A DNA stretch of 40,676 nucleotides from an uncultured Clostridia bacterium. GTDB taxonomy: Bacteria > Bacillota > Clostridia > Christensenellales > Borkfalkiaceae. The notes beneath the pieces are model-generated. The model was given only the letters and a program-made list of their open reading frames with translations, did not search any database and was not told where the DNA came from. Shown in pieces: positions 23,894-32,716 of the stretch (position 1 is the first letter of the stretch; the number at the start of each line of letters is the position of its first letter). The DNA lies in NCBI GenBank assembly GCA_947630115.1, contig CANRGG010000017.1, positions 1 to 40,676 of the forward strand, written 5' to 3'. The translations under genes were made by a program, and so were the position numbers.

Positions 23894-26380
23894 TTAGTTC
23901 TTGCTCTTGCGCTTGATCGCCACGAACGCCGCAGCCGCACCGCCGCAAAGCACCAGCGCTCCGCCGACGCAACCGAGAATGATCGCAAGCGCATTGTCCT
24001 CTTCGGGCGCCGCCGCGTTTTCGATCACGCCGCTCGCCGTTGCGCTGCCGTTTCCGTTCGCGCTCTCAAGCGTTCTCTCCTGCTTCGCCTCGGGCGCAGC
24101 GGGAACTTCCGCGGATTCGACTTTCTCTTCTTCCTGCGCCTTGGGAGCGGGCGCCGCATTGGGATCGACAGGAGCCGCCAGCGCGGGCTCTTTCGCCTCT
24201 TTCTTCTCTTCGGGCTTGGTCTCGGGCGCTTTCACCTCGGGTTCTGCCTCGATTTCAGGCTCAACCTCGATCTCGGGCTCCTTCTCTTCCTCGACAGGAG
24301 GCAGAGTCTCTTCTTCCTCCGCTTCCTGCTCCGCAGCCTTCAGAGCCTCTTCCTGCGCCATCTTCGCTTCAAGTTCCGCTTTTGCGGCAGCTTCCGCCGC
24401 CTCTACGCGAGCCGCTTCCTCCGCTCTTTCAGCTTCTTCCGCTTCACGAGCCGCGAGTTCCGCCTCTCTTGCAGCCTCTTCCGCCTGGCGAGCCGCTTCC
24501 TCCGCAGCTTTGCGCGCGCTCTCATCCGCCTGCGCAGCCGCAGCTTTGCGCGCTTCCTCGGCCTTGCGAGCCGCTTCTTCCTGTGCTTTTCTTGCTTCGT
24601 CTGCAGCTTTCTTCGCAGCTTCCGCCTTTCTTGCGGCTTCCTGCTTCTGCGCCTCGGCAGCCTTGCGAGCCTCTTCCGCTCTCTGAGCCTCTTCCTGCGC
24701 TTTCTTTGCTTCGGCAGCCTTCTTTGCCGCTTCCGCTTCGGCGCGGCGCTGAGCCTCGAGACGATCCGCCTCTTCGTCGATCATCGGGCCCTGCTGTTTG
24801 GGCGCGGTCTGCTGTTCGACTTTCTTATTGGGATCCTGCGCGCCGCAGACGGTGCAAACGCCGTTCCGATAGGTATGCTCTGCAACGGGGGTCGTGTAAT
24901 CGGTGAGCTCTTCCTTGCAGTCTTGATCTTTGAAAACTTTGCCGCAGGTCGGGCAGACGTAACGATTCTGCGAACCCTGCCGCGTGCAGGTTGCCGCCAA
25001 GCCCTTCACGTACACGACGTTATGCTGTTTCGGCGTCGTAAGATCTGTGCCTTCTTCAATCGGCTGCGTGCAGCGGTAGTCCCAGAACTTCTGTCCGCAG
25101 GAGCATTCATAGTGAACTTTGATACCTTCTTCCTTGCAGGTTGCGGTCTTGAGGGTGATCACGCCCTGATGAACGTGTTCTTTCTCAATAACGCCGTTTC
25201 CGGAGGATTTGAGCGTGCTCTTCTTTCTCTGTGCGCTTTCCTGCTCCTCTTTCTCTTGCTCAACTAACTTGCTTGTATCTTCGTTCTGATACATGGCCAC
25301 CAAATCAAGCGACCAATCGAACTTCGTGCTATAATCTGTTTGACCGGGCGTGTTTGTCACAAAGCCTTCTTTCAAAGCCTTCGGGCACCACCAATATTGC
25401 ATATTATCATGCTGGCTCCATTGTCCTACCGTCTTGCAAAGCTCATTTTCTTGTCCTTCAACACGCCAACCATTGAGGGTACGCCCCAACTGCATGCCGC
25501 CGATGTTCGTGAAAAGTTCCCCAAGAGGCGTGCCGTACTGACGATAAATTCTGATATATTCGCTGCGCTCGCCATAAAAGATCCCGGGACGATTCGGATT
25601 TGCCGCGTCCTTTTCTTTTTGTTCCTCCGACTTGTTGGAAAGGAAGCGGATCTGAACGGTCTGCGGCTTCAAACGCGCGTAAAGAGTGACAGTTCCTTTG
25701 CACTCCTCTTCCTTGCACTTCTCAGTGACCGTTTGGGAAAGATTGTCTTGGGTAACTTTCTTTTCCTTGATATTCTTTTTAGTCTCTTCAATGATCTTTT
25801 TATCTTTGTCGAAGCAGTTGTCCTGTTTTACGCACTTTTCTTTCTCGCAGTCCTCGTCTTTGAACTTCGTCAGCCATCTGCCGAAACATTCCTTAAACAA
25901 ATAACGGGTGCTGGTGCTGCTCGACGAATCCGCATAGGTGTTGCCTTCTACGCCTTTAATGCATTTATCTCCATAATATTCGGCAAATTCGAGGGCGCAT
26001 TTCCAATCCTGGTTAGGATAAAGGACAGAGTCCTCCGAGGTGCCGAAAACTTCATCCTTGTCGCCCCAATACTTATATTCGAGTTCGCTGGTATACCAAC
26101 CCTCAAAAACCCAACCTGTGCATTTTACTTTTTCCGCAGCAGCTTGAAGCGTCTCCCAACTCGTATCTTTATCGGCAGTATAAGTGTACGTTTGGCAGGG
26201 ACCATTTTTATTATAACCGGTATCTTTATCGCACTCACAGTTGGTTGTGCACTTCAATTTCGTGTCAACTTCCGACGCGGAAGCGGTCAGAAGCGGCGTG
26301 AAGGCGGACAGCGCCATGCCAGCCATGCAAGCAGTCAGCGCGAGCGCGAAAACTGTTTTCCCTTTCCGATTGAATTTCAT
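23894..26380 (-). CDS. Cys-rich surface protein with coiled coil and C-terminal membrane anchor (828 aa)
   Basis: The function is unknown. Residues 1-35 are a Sec signal peptide (cleavage predicted after TASA). Residues 36-390 are Cys- and Lys/Glu-rich with internal-repeat-like stretches (FEGWYTSELEYKYWG). Residues about 400-535 hold three modules of the TC.EEG...Y.C.CG...H type (LKTATCKEEGIKVHYECSCGQ; YVCPTCGKVF; NGVCTVCGAQ), the same kind as in the two giant lipoproteins. Residues about 545-690 are an Ala/Glu/Lys/Arg coiled coil like TolA, then a Glu/Pro/Ala spacer. Residues about 793-822 are a single membrane segment rich in Gly/Ala with the basic tail KRKSKN. It therefore probably stands on a long stalk, anchored by its C-terminus. 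It has its own promoter and terminator. Confidence 0.88.
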   Translation of the reverse strand: MKFNRKGKTVFALALTACMAGMALSAFTPLLTASASEVDTKLKCTTNCECDKDTGYNKNGPCQTYTYTADKDTSWETLQAAAEKVKCTGWVFEGWYTSELEYKYWGDKDEVFGTSEDSVLYPNQDWKCALEFAEYYGDKCIKGVEGNTYADSSSSTSTRYLFKECFGRWLTKFKDEDCEKEKCVKQDNCFDKDKKIIEETKKNIKEKKVTQDNLSQTVTEKCKEEECKGTVTLYARLKPQTVQIRFLSNKSEEQKEKDAANPNRPGIFYGERSEYIRIYRQYGTPLGELFTNIGGMQLGRTLNGWRVEGQENELCKTVGQWSQHDNMQYWWCPKALKEGFVTNTPGQTDYSTKFDWSLDLVAMYQNEDTSKLVEQEKEEQESAQRKKSTLKSSGNGVIEKEHVHQGVITLKTATCKEEGIKVHYECSCGQKFWDYRCTQPIEEGTDLTTPKQHNVVYVKGLAATCTRQGSQNRYVCPTCGKVFKDQDCKEELTDYTTPVAEHTYRNGVCTVCGAQDPNKKVEQQTAPKQQGPMIDEEADRLEAQRRAEAEAAKKAAEAKKAQEEAQRAEEARKAAEAQKQEAARKAEAAKKAADEARKAQEEAARKAEEARKAAAAQADESARKAAEEAARQAEEAAREAELAAREAEEAERAEEAARVEAAEAAAKAELEAKMAQEEALKAAEQEAEEEETLPPVEEEKEPEIEVEPEIEAEPEVKAPETKPEEKKEAKEPALAAPVDPNAAPAPKAQEEEKVESAEVPAAPEAKQERTLESANGNGSATASGVIENAAAPEEDNALAIILGCVGGALVLCGGAAAAFVAIKRKSKN

Positions 26381-26476
26381 ATTTCCTTTCTCCCAAACCG
26401 CTGCCGTTCTCGGCGCGGCTTTATACCTATTATATTATTCGGCGCAGACCCCAAAATGACTGTTTATACTCGGTTT

Positions 26477-26506
26477 TATACAAAATATTAAGCGACGTTT
26501 TGTATA
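26477..26506. promoter_or_regulatory. 9-bp inverted repeat in the surface-protein leader
   Basis: TATACAAAA (26477-26485) and TTTTGTATA (26498-26506) are perfect complements around 12 bases. They lie 30-60 bases downstream of the predicted -10 box and could be an operator or leader hairpin. Confidence 0.45.
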
Positions 26507-26535
26507 TCTTCTGCCCCGATTTTATTTTCGCACGC

Positions 26536-26564
26536 ATTATACCACGAATTTTTATAAAATGCAA
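26536..26564 (-). promoter_or_regulatory. Promoter of the surface protein gene
   Basis: On the minus strand TTGCAT (26564-26559), 17 bases and TATAAT (26541-26536) preceded by TGG. The -10 is perfect and extended; the -35 is weak. The leader is about 150 bases and ends in an AAAGGA ribosome binding site. The stretch 26565-26680 toward mgtE is T-rich on the plus strand and shows no gene. Confidence 0.7.
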
Positions 26565-26680
26565 GTACTTTCTGAAAAATTTTTCGCCATTTTTCGGATT
26601 TTTTTTCGGTTTTTTCCGGTTTTTTTCCGCGATTTATTCACCCTTTTGAAATCAATCGGAAATCCCCTTTTTCCGCCCTC

Positions 26681-28339
26681 TCAGCCGAGGATCAGGACTG
26701 ACAGTCCGCAAAATATAATGAGCGAAACGGCGTCCACGATCGTCGTGATGAACGGGCTTGCGACGGCGGCCGGGTCGAGGTGACATTTCTTCACAAAGAG
26801 CGGCAAAAGACAGCCCACGAGCTTGGCGACGATCACCGTGCAGAAGAGCGCAAGCGAGACGACCGCGCAGGTGAGGAGCGTGTAGCCCTCGAAGCCGAAG
26901 AGCAGTTTGTCGATGAGAATGAGCTTCAAAAAACAGGCGGCGGCAAGGGTCGCCCCGAGCAGGATCGCCGCGCGGATCTCCTTCCAGACGACTTTCAAGG
27001 TGTCCTTCGTCTGCAATTCGCCGAGGGCGAGCGCACGGATGACCGTGACGGAGACCTGCGAGCCGGAGTTCCCGCCCGTGTCCATGAGCATGGGCACGCA
27101 GGCGAGCATGGCGGTCGAGAGCAGGCTCTCGAAGCGGTTCAGAATGAGCCCCGTGAACGTTGCGCTGACGAGCAGGATCAAAAGCCAGGGAATGCGGCTC
27201 TTCCAGATCGAAAAGACCCCCGTTTTTAAGTACGGTTTGTTGTTTTCGGGCAAAATTGCCGCCATTTTCGCGATATCTTCGGTCGTTTCCTCTTCGATGA
27301 CGTCCATTGCGTCGTCGACCGTGACAATGCCGACGAGCCGCCGTTCGCGGTCGGTGACAGGCAGCGCCAGAAAGCCGTAATCGGTGATCTTTCGTGCGGC
27401 TTCCTCCCGGTCGTCGAGCGTGTTGACGTAGATGACGTTGTCCTCCATGATATCGCCGATCTTCGCGTCCTTTTTGGCGAGCATGAGATCTTTCGCGGTC
27501 ACGAGCCCGATGAGCTTGTTCGCCTCGTCGGTGACGTAGCAGGTATAGATGGTCTCCTTGTCGATCGCCTGCGCGCGGATCCGGTCGAACGCCTCTTCGA
27601 CCGTCATATTGGGACGGAGAGAGACGTATTCGATCGTCATAATGCTGCCCGCGCTGTCCTTGGGGTATTTCAGGATCTCGTTGATGTAGGCGCGGGTCTC
27701 GCTGTCGCTCTGTGCGAGCAGCCGCTTGACGACGTTTGCGGGCATTTCCTCGACAAGATCGACGGTATCGTCGAGGAAGAGCTCGTCCATGACGTCTTTG
27801 ATCTCTCGGTCGGTCAATTTTTTGAGGAGCTTCGCCTGGGTGTCCGACTCGAGCTCGACGAAAGTCTGCGCGGCAAGGTCCTTGGGCAGAATGCGGAAGA
27901 GCAGCGGCAGATCCTCCTCGCGGACCTCGTCAAAGACCTCCGCAAGGTCGGTCTCGTTCATGGAGGAGAGGAGGGGCTTTAAGACGGAGAATTTCTTTTC
28001 TTCGAGAAGTTTTAAGATCTCGTCCTCTTCCGCGATCCGAAGGGCGATCGTCTCGGGCATTTCCTGGATGATCTCCACGGTGTCGTCCACCGAGACGTCC
28101 TCCATGACCTCCTGGAGCTCGTCGTCATGCAGACCGGAAACGATCTTTTTCTGCAGATCGGAGTCAAGCAGGACGAGGACGCTGGCAAGGAAGTCACTCT
28201 CCAAGGCGCGCGCAAAGGGCAGGACCTCCCCTTCGGGAAGTTCCGCAAACACTTTCGCCGCCTCTTCGGGCTCTTTCAACGCCGCGGCGGCGCTTTCATA
28301 GTCCCGCGTCTGCAGGAATTTTTCGAGCTCCTCGTCCAT
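26681..28339 (-). CDS. mgtE: Magnesium transporter MgtE with duplicated N domain
   Basis: This 552-aa inner-membrane Mg2+ channel is about 100 residues longer than usual MgtE (about 450 aa). The extra length is a second copy of the cytosolic, Mg-sensing MgtE_N domain: QEVMEDVSVDDTVEIIQEMP (about 77-96) is matched by KDVMDELFLDDTVDLVEEMP (about 182-201). A CBS pair follows (about 225-350; YVSLRPNMTVEEAFD, GIVTVDDAMDVIEEE), then a linker helix and five membrane segments with the pore signature VPMLMDTGGNSGSQ. A consensus promoter ends only 9 bases before the ATG, overlapping a GGAGGG ribosome binding site. It follows ribU by 47 bases and may also be read through from it. Confidence 0.95.
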   Translation of the reverse strand: MDEELEKFLQTRDYESAAAALKEPEEAAKVFAELPEGEVLPFARALESDFLASVLVLLDSDLQKKIVSGLHDDELQEVMEDVSVDDTVEIIQEMPETIALRIAEEDEILKLLEEKKFSVLKPLLSSMNETDLAEVFDEVREEDLPLLFRILPKDLAAQTFVELESDTQAKLLKKLTDREIKDVMDELFLDDTVDLVEEMPANVVKRLLAQSDSETRAYINEILKYPKDSAGSIMTIEYVSLRPNMTVEEAFDRIRAQAIDKETIYTCYVTDEANKLIGLVTAKDLMLAKKDAKIGDIMEDNVIYVNTLDDREEAARKITDYGFLALPVTDRERRLVGIVTVDDAMDVIEEETTEDIAKMAAILPENNKPYLKTGVFSIWKSRIPWLLILLVSATFTGLILNRFESLLSTAMLACVPMLMDTGGNSGSQVSVTVIRALALGELQTKDTLKVVWKEIRAAILLGATLAAACFLKLILIDKLLFGFEGYTLLTCAVVSLALFCTVIVAKLVGCLLPLFVKKCHLDPAAVASPFITTIVDAVSLIIFCGLSVLILG

Positions 28340-28348
28340 AGTCCCTCC

Positions 28349-28377
28349 ATTATATTCGAGTCAAGGAAAATTGTCAA
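28349..28377 (-). promoter_or_regulatory. Perfect consensus promoter of mgtE
   Basis: On the minus strand TTGACA (28377-28372), 17 bases and TATAAT (28354-28349). The transcription start is expected near 28342, only about 3 bases before the ATG, so this promoter would make a nearly leaderless mRNA that lacks the GGAGGG site. Confidence 0.85.
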
Positions 28378-28386
28378 CCGCTTTTT

Positions 28387-29142
28387 TCAGGATTCAAAGA
28401 CGAAATACCGGAGCAGCGCGAACAAAACGAGCAGCGCGATGAACAGGGCGAGCGCGGAAAAGGCGATCGCCGTCCGCTTCTTCGCCGCGCCGTCCTGTGC
28501 GCCCTGCGGGGAGAGTTTTTCGCTCAGACGGTTGATGAGGCGGGAAACATGCTTGTAGACAAAGAAGCAGAGCAGGCTCGCAATGAGACAGCGCAGGACG
28601 TTGAAGGGCAGCACGGAGACCCAGAGGTAGAAGGAATAGAAATTCGCCTCCGTGATCGCGGGGAAGAGCGGCTTCATCATGCCGAGAAGGGGCTGGAAAC
28701 TTCCGCCGAACATGATCTCGACGTAAAAGGGAATGAGGAGGAAGCGATTCGCGAAGATCGCCGCGACGACCGAACAGACGGAGCCCGCGACAAGCGAGAG
28801 CACGGCGCCCTTCAGGGTGCGGAACCGCCGATAGAGCAGCCCCGCGGGGATGACGAACGCCCAGCCGATCAGAAGATTGGCAAGCTCGCCGACGAACATA
28901 TTCGCCGTTCCGAGGCAGACGAGCTTGATCAAAATCTTCACGACGACGATGAGACAGCCCGAGAGCGGTCCGAGCGCGAACGTGCCGATGAAGAGCGGGA
29001 TGTCCGAAAAATCGAACTCGAGAAAGCCCGGGAACGCAAAGGAGAGCGGAAACTTCGCGATATGCAGAAGCCCGGTGAGCGCCCCGAACAGCGCGATCAT
29101 GACGATCCGCGTGGGATTGAAAAAGGAACGATCGTTTGACAT
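28387..29142 (-). CDS. ribU: Riboflavin ECF transporter substrate-binding subunit RibU
   Basis: This is a 251-aa membrane protein of the RibU family, the S component that binds riboflavin and works with the shared ECF energizing module, which is not in this window. The start chosen is the ATG at 29142 with a GAGGGAG site; a longer in-frame reading would begin inside the riboswitch. About six hydrophobic segments form the usual S-component core (IVMIALFGALTGLLHIAKFPL; LEFDFSDIPLFIGTFALGP, where the FDxSDxP motif is typical of RibU). An added C-terminal stretch with a basic linker (AAKKRTAIAF) and one more membrane segment ends the protein. The FMN riboswitch in the leader confirms the vitamin. 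Confidence 0.93.
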   Translation of the reverse strand: MSNDRSFFNPTRIVMIALFGALTGLLHIAKFPLSFAFPGFLEFDFSDIPLFIGTFALGPLSGCLIVVVKILIKLVCLGTANMFVGELANLLIGWAFVIPAGLLYRRFRTLKGAVLSLVAGSVCSVVAAIFANRFLLIPFYVEIMFGGSFQPLLGMMKPLFPAITEANFYSFYLWVSVLPFNVLRCLIASLLCFFVYKHVSRLINRLSEKLSPQGAQDGAAKKRTAIAFSALALFIALLVLFALLRYFVFES

Positions 29143-29198
29143 AAAAATATCTCCCTCGAAAAGCATTGGATTTTGCAAGCGCGAAAGGTTTTCGGCTG

Positions 29199-29225
29199 AA
29201 AAAAAGCCCCGCAAAAATGCGGGGC
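29199..29225 (-). terminator. Riboswitch-controlled terminator in the ribU leader
   Basis: On the minus strand a 7-bp GCCCCGC/GCGGGGC stem (29225-29219 with 29212-29206) with a 6-base loop is followed by seven T. It lies between the FMN aptamer and the ribU start, as expected for transcriptional OFF control by FMN. Confidence 0.9.
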
Positions 29226-29254
29226 GAAGCACTTGCGCGTTGCAAATGCTTTTC

Positions 29255-29370
29255 GATCTTTTCTCATCCGGACTATACCGTCGGTACGGGAATTTCACCC
29301 GTTCGGGAAGCGCGACGCTTCTTCGCAGACTTTAACTGCCGGTGGAGAATTTCACTCCGCCCCAAAGATT
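29255..29370 (-). ncRNA. FMN riboswitch (RFN element)
   Basis: On the minus strand the conserved RFN blocks occur in order: AATCTTTGGGGCGGAGTGAA, ACCGGCAGTTAAAGTCTGCG, GTGAAATTCCCGTACCGAC and GGTATAGTCCGGATGAGAAA, closing with AAGATC that pairs with the opening. The aptamer binds FMN; the downstream terminator gives the expression platform for ribU. Confidence 0.95.
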
Positions 29371-29587
29371 TCCTCACCGATTTTCCGACAGAAAATCGAT
29401 GAGATTCAATTTTTTGATTTTATAATTCACAGCGCGGAGCAAAACCACGCTTTTGCGGCAGCGCACACAATTTGCCGCATTCCTGCGGCTTCATGTCCAT
29501 AGAAGCGACCGCGACGACCGTACTAAACAAGGCAAATAAGCCCGTTTCCTCACGGAAATTTGTCGCAAGACAAATTTCGTGAACTTT
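29371..29587. other. Intergenic region between glyA and the FMN riboswitch
   Basis: No gene is seen. It contains GC-rich TTGCGGCA/TGCCGCA hairpin words near 29455-29490 and the dispersed hairpin at 29550-29582. A TATAAA -10-like box for the riboswitch transcript is visible near 29420 on the minus strand, without a clear -35. Confidence 0.5.
29550..29582. repeat. Dispersed hairpin element, copy after glyA
   Basis: Outer TCAC (29550-29553) pairs with GTGA (29579-29582). Inside are a one-base bulge and a perfect 10-bp stem (29555-29564 with 29569-29578) around a 4-base loop. On the minus strand it reads TTCAC, stem, CCGTGAGGAAA. Copies with the same flanks but other stems occur at 34048-34080, 34220-34260 and 34389-34428. 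Confidence 0.75.
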
Positions 29588-30838
29588 TTACTTGATGTCG
29601 TTCTCGTAGATCGGGAAGTCCTTGCAGAGCGCGCCGACCTTCGCGGAGACCGATTCGACTGCCTCTTCCTTGCCGCGGATGATCTCGGTGACAAGATCGG
29701 CGATCTTGACCGCTTCCGCTTCCTTCATGCCGCGCGAAGTGATCGAAGGGGTCCCGATCCGCACGCCGCTCGTGATGAACGGAGACGTCGTCTCAAAGGG
29801 AATGGTGTTCTTGTTCGCCGTGATGTGCGCCTTGTCGAGAAGGGCCTCGAGCTCCTTGCCCGTGAGGTTCTCCTTGCGGAGATCGACGAGCATGAGATGG
29901 TTATCGGTGCCGCCCGAGACAAGCCTGACGCCGTTTTCGGTGAAACGCTTCGCCATCGCCGCCGCATTCTTGACGACCTGCTTCTGATATTCCTTGAATT
30001 CGGGCGAAAGCGCCTCTTTGAACGCGACTGCCTTCGCCGCGATCGTATGCATCAAAGGTCCGCCCTGTGTGCCGGGGAAGATCGCCTTGTCGATCGCCTT
30101 CGCATACTGTTCCTTGCACATGATGATGCCGCCGCGCGGGCCGCGAAGGGTCTTATGGGTCGTGGAAGTGACGAAATCGGCATACGGGACGGGAGACGGG
30201 TGCACGCCCGCCGCGACAAGTCCCGCGATGTGAGCGATGTCCACCATCATGAGCGCGCCGACCTTGTCGCAGATCGCGCGGATCCGCGCAAAATCGATGA
30301 AACGGGGATATGCGCTGGCGCCCGCCACGATGAGCTTGGGCTTGCTTTCAAGCGCGATCTTCTCCATTTCGTCATAGTCGATCGTCTCGGTCTCGGGAGA
30401 GACGCCGTAAGGGACGATATTGAAATAGGTGCCCGAAATGTTGACGGGCGAGCCGTGCGTCAAGTGTCCGCCGTGGGAGAGGTTCATGCCCATGATCGTG
30501 TCGCCCGGCTTGATCGTCGCAAAATAGACGGCGAAGTTTGCCTGCGCGCCGCTGTGGGGCTGAACATTGCAGTGCTCGCAGCCGAAGAGCTCCTTCACGC
30601 GGTCGCGCGCCAAATTTTCCGCCATATCGACGAACTCGCAGCCGCCGTAGTAACGCTTTCCGGGATAGCCCTCGGCATATTTATTGGTAAGATGGCTCCC
30701 CATCGCCGCCATGACCGCGGGAGAGACAATGTTCTCGCTCGCGATGAGCTCGAGATTGCCGCGCTGGCGCGCGAGCTCCAAGTCCATGACATGGGCGATC
30801 TCGGGGTCGGTATTTCTGATACAGGACAAATCAATCAT
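29588..30838 (-). CDS. glyA: Serine hydroxymethyltransferase
   Basis: This 416-aa PLP enzyme converts serine and tetrahydrofolate to glycine and methylene-THF in the cytosol. Features are the opening [19 protein letters not shown], the substrate loop [28 protein letters not shown], and the PLP lysine in [14 protein letters not shown]. The start chosen is the ATG at 30838 with an AAGGAG site 7 bases upstream; a longer in-frame reading lacks family similarity. The gene stands alone with its own promoter and a leader of about 100 bases. No T-run terminator was seen; the dispersed hairpin lies 6 bases after the stop. Confidence 0.97.
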   Translation of the reverse strand: MIDLSCIRNTDPEIAHVMDLELARQRGNLELIASENIVSPAVMAAMGSHLTNKYAEGYPGKRYYGGCEFVDMAENLARDRVKELFGCEHCNVQPHSGAQANFAVYFATIKPGDTIMGMNLSHGGHLTHGSPVNISGTYFNIVPYGVSPETETIDYDEMEKIALESKPKLIVAGASAYPRFIDFARIRAICDKVGALMMVDIAHIAGLVAAGVHPSPVPYADFVTSTTHKTLRGPRGGIIMCKEQYAKAIDKAIFPGTQGGPLMHTIAAKAVAFKEALSPEFKEYQKQVVKNAAAMAKRFTENGVRLVSGGTDNHLMLVDLRKENLTGKELEALLDKAHITANKNTIPFETTSPFITSGVRIGTPSITSRGMKEAEAVKIADLVTEIIRGKEEAVESVSAKVGALCKDFPIYENDIK

Positions 30839-30948
30839 AATAATCTCCTTATATAAAACTTCCTTTCCGAAAGTTCTTTTCCGTCCTTCCCGATCGCAGG
30901 CGGGCGCCGACGCGCCGAAAAGATCCCGCAAACGGAATTTCGTGCTAT

Positions 30949-30977
30949 ATTATATCATCTGTCCGAAAATTTGGCAA
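30949..30977 (-). promoter_or_regulatory. glyA promoter
   Basis: On the minus strand TTGCCA (30977-30972), 17 bases and TATAAT (30954-30949) preceded by TGA. The predicted leader is about 104 bases with a GC-rich GGCGC hairpin; I recognise no known riboswitch in it. Confidence 0.8.
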
Positions 30978-31027
30978 GCGTTTGTTCCGAAAAATCGTGA
31001 AATTCTCCCAAGCAGCGTTTATTCGGC

Positions 31028-31070
31028 AAAAAGGGGCGCCGCCGCAGCGTTTCTTCTGCGGCGGCGCCCC
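31028..31070 (-). terminator. Intrinsic terminator after trxA (end of the long operon)
   Basis: On the minus strand a perfect 15-bp GC stem (31070-31056 with 31047-31033) and an 8-base loop are followed by TTTTTT, 16 bases after the trxA stop. Confidence 0.95.
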
Positions 31071-31085
31071 TTCATCGTTCTGCGC

Positions 31086-31400
31086 TTACAGATTCTTTTG
31101 GAAAAATTCCCGCATTTGTTCCTCGGGAAGATAGCCGAGATTGTGCGTCTTGACCTGCCCGTCCGCGAAGATGAACACGTCGGGAATGGAAAAAATGCCG
31201 AGCGACGCGGCAAGGTCGCCGTTCTCGTCCACATTCACCTTGGCGAAGGTCGCCTTGCCCTCGAATTCTTCGGAGAGCTTGTCAAGGACCGGTCCCAGCA
31301 TGCGGCAAGGGCCGCACCACTCCGCCCAGAAGTCGCACACGACCGTCCCGCCTTCGGACACGAGTTCGTCAAGTTCTTTGCCTGTCATGATCTTTACCAT
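31086..31400 (-). CDS. trxA: Thioredoxin
   Basis: This 104-aa cytosolic thioredoxin has the redox motif WCGPC (28-32) within FWAEWCGPCRMLGP, the cis-proline loop SIPDV and a normal C-terminal helix. The start chosen is the ATG at 31400 with a GAGGTG site; a longer in-frame reading would run into hisS. It lies 4 bases after the hisS stop and is the last gene before a strong terminator. Its redox partner, thioredoxin reductase, is not in the window. Confidence 0.95.
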   Translation of the reverse strand: MVKIMTGKELDELVSEGGTVVCDFWAEWCGPCRMLGPVLDKLSEEFEGKATFAKVNVDENGDLAASLGIFSIPDVFIFADGQVKTHNLGYLPEEQMREFFQKNL

Positions 31401-31404
31401 AATT

Positions 31405-32658
31405 TCACCTCTTCGATAAGTATTGTGCAAGTTCTTCGAATTTCACCCGGACGGAGCCCGAACTTTTCATATCTTTGAGCTCCGCCTCGCCCGAAAGGAG
31501 CTCGCTCTCCCCGATGACGGCGACATATTCCGCGCCGAGCTTGTCCGCATATTTGAACTGCGCCTTGACGGAGCGATCCAAAAGATCGGTCTCGCAGGAG
31601 ATCCCCTTCCCGCGCAGCTCTTCCGCGAGCAGGAACGCCTTTTCGCGTCCCGCGGCGTCCAGCCCCGCCAGATAGCATTTCACTCCCCGCGGCTCCGGGA
31701 TCGGGACGTTCTCCGCTTCGAGGACCATCAAGAGCCGTTCGATCCCCGCCGCAAAGCCGACCGCCGGCACCGATTTTGCGCCCATCTGCGCGAGCAGCCC
31801 GTCATACCGGCCGCCGCCGAGGACGGTCCCTTGTGCCCCCGCCGCCTTCGAAGTAAATTCGAACACGGTTCGGCTGTAATAATCGAGCCCGCGGACGATG
31901 GAAGGATCGACCGTGAAGGCGACCCCCGCACCCGAAAGGAGACGTTTGACCTCTTCGAAGTGCGCGCGGCAGTCATCGCAGAGATATTCGAGCATATGCG
32001 GCGCGCCCGCTGCGATCTTCTTGCATTCCTCGACCTTGCAATCGAGCATGCGCATGGGATTCTTTTCGAAGCGCACCCGGCAGTCGGGACACATTTCGGA
32101 AAGATGAGGCCGGAAATAGTCTCTGAGCGCGTCCTGATACTTTGCCCGGCATTCGGGACAGCCGATGGAGTTGATCTGCAGGGAGATCTCTCTCAGCCCC
32201 AGCCGTTTGAGAAACCGGTCGGCAAAGGCGACGGTCTCGGCGTCCGCGGCGGGCGAGGAAGCCCCGTAAAGTTCCGCGCCGAATTGGTGGAACTCCCGCA
32301 GCCGTCCCGCCTGCGGCCGCTCATAGCGGTAGGCGGAATAGAGATAATAGGCGCGGAAGGGCAGCGCGCCCCCCTGCAAGCCGTTCTCGAGAAAGGCGCG
32401 CGCAACGCCCGCCGTCCCCTCGGGACGGAGCGTCACCGACCTGCCCCCCTTGTCGAGAAAGGTGTACATTTCTTTGGTCACGATGTCGCTCGTCTCCCCG
32501 ACGCCGCGCGAAAACAGCTCGGTATGCTCGAAAACGGGGGTGCGGATCTCCTTGAACCCGTATTCCTCCGCCGTCTTTCGGGCGACGTTTTCGATATAGT
32601 GCCATTTGTAAACTTGGGAAGGAAGCACGTCCTTCGTTCCCTTGGGAATGTTGATCAT
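31405..32658 (-). CDS. hisS: Histidine--tRNA ligase
   Basis: This 417-aa class II aminoacyl-tRNA synthetase shows the HisRS signatures: the GTKDVLPSQ opening, motif 2 YRYERPQAGRLREFHQFGAE, the histidine-binding RGLDYYSRTVFEF, motif 3 GGGRYDGL, and a C-terminal anticodon-binding domain (about 320-417). The length is normal. A small Cys cluster (CPECR; CPDCR; LCDDCR) lies in the insertion domain. The start has an AAGGAG site 5 bases upstream. It follows hslU by 58 bases; no T-box leader is visible. Confidence 0.97.
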   Translation of the reverse strand: MINIPKGTKDVLPSQVYKWHYIENVARKTAEEYGFKEIRTPVFEHTELFSRGVGETSDIVTKEMYTFLDKGGRSVTLRPEGTAGVARAFLENGLQGGALPFRAYYLYSAYRYERPQAGRLREFHQFGAELYGASSPAADAETVAFADRFLKRLGLREISLQINSIGCPECRAKYQDALRDYFRPHLSEMCPDCRVRFEKNPMRMLDCKVEECKKIAAGAPHMLEYLCDDCRAHFEEVKRLLSGAGVAFTVDPSIVRGLDYYSRTVFEFTSKAAGAQGTVLGGGRYDGLLAQMGAKSVPAVGFAAGIERLLMVLEAENVPIPEPRGVKCYLAGLDAAGREKAFLLAEELRGKGISCETDLLDRSVKAQFKYADKLGAEYVAVIGESELLSGEAELKDMKSSGSVRVKFEELAQYLSKR

Positions 32659-32716
32659 CTCTGCTCCTTGTCTTTTTGGGGAGAGGCGGAAACCCGCTCC
32701 CCGCCGAACTGCGAAA

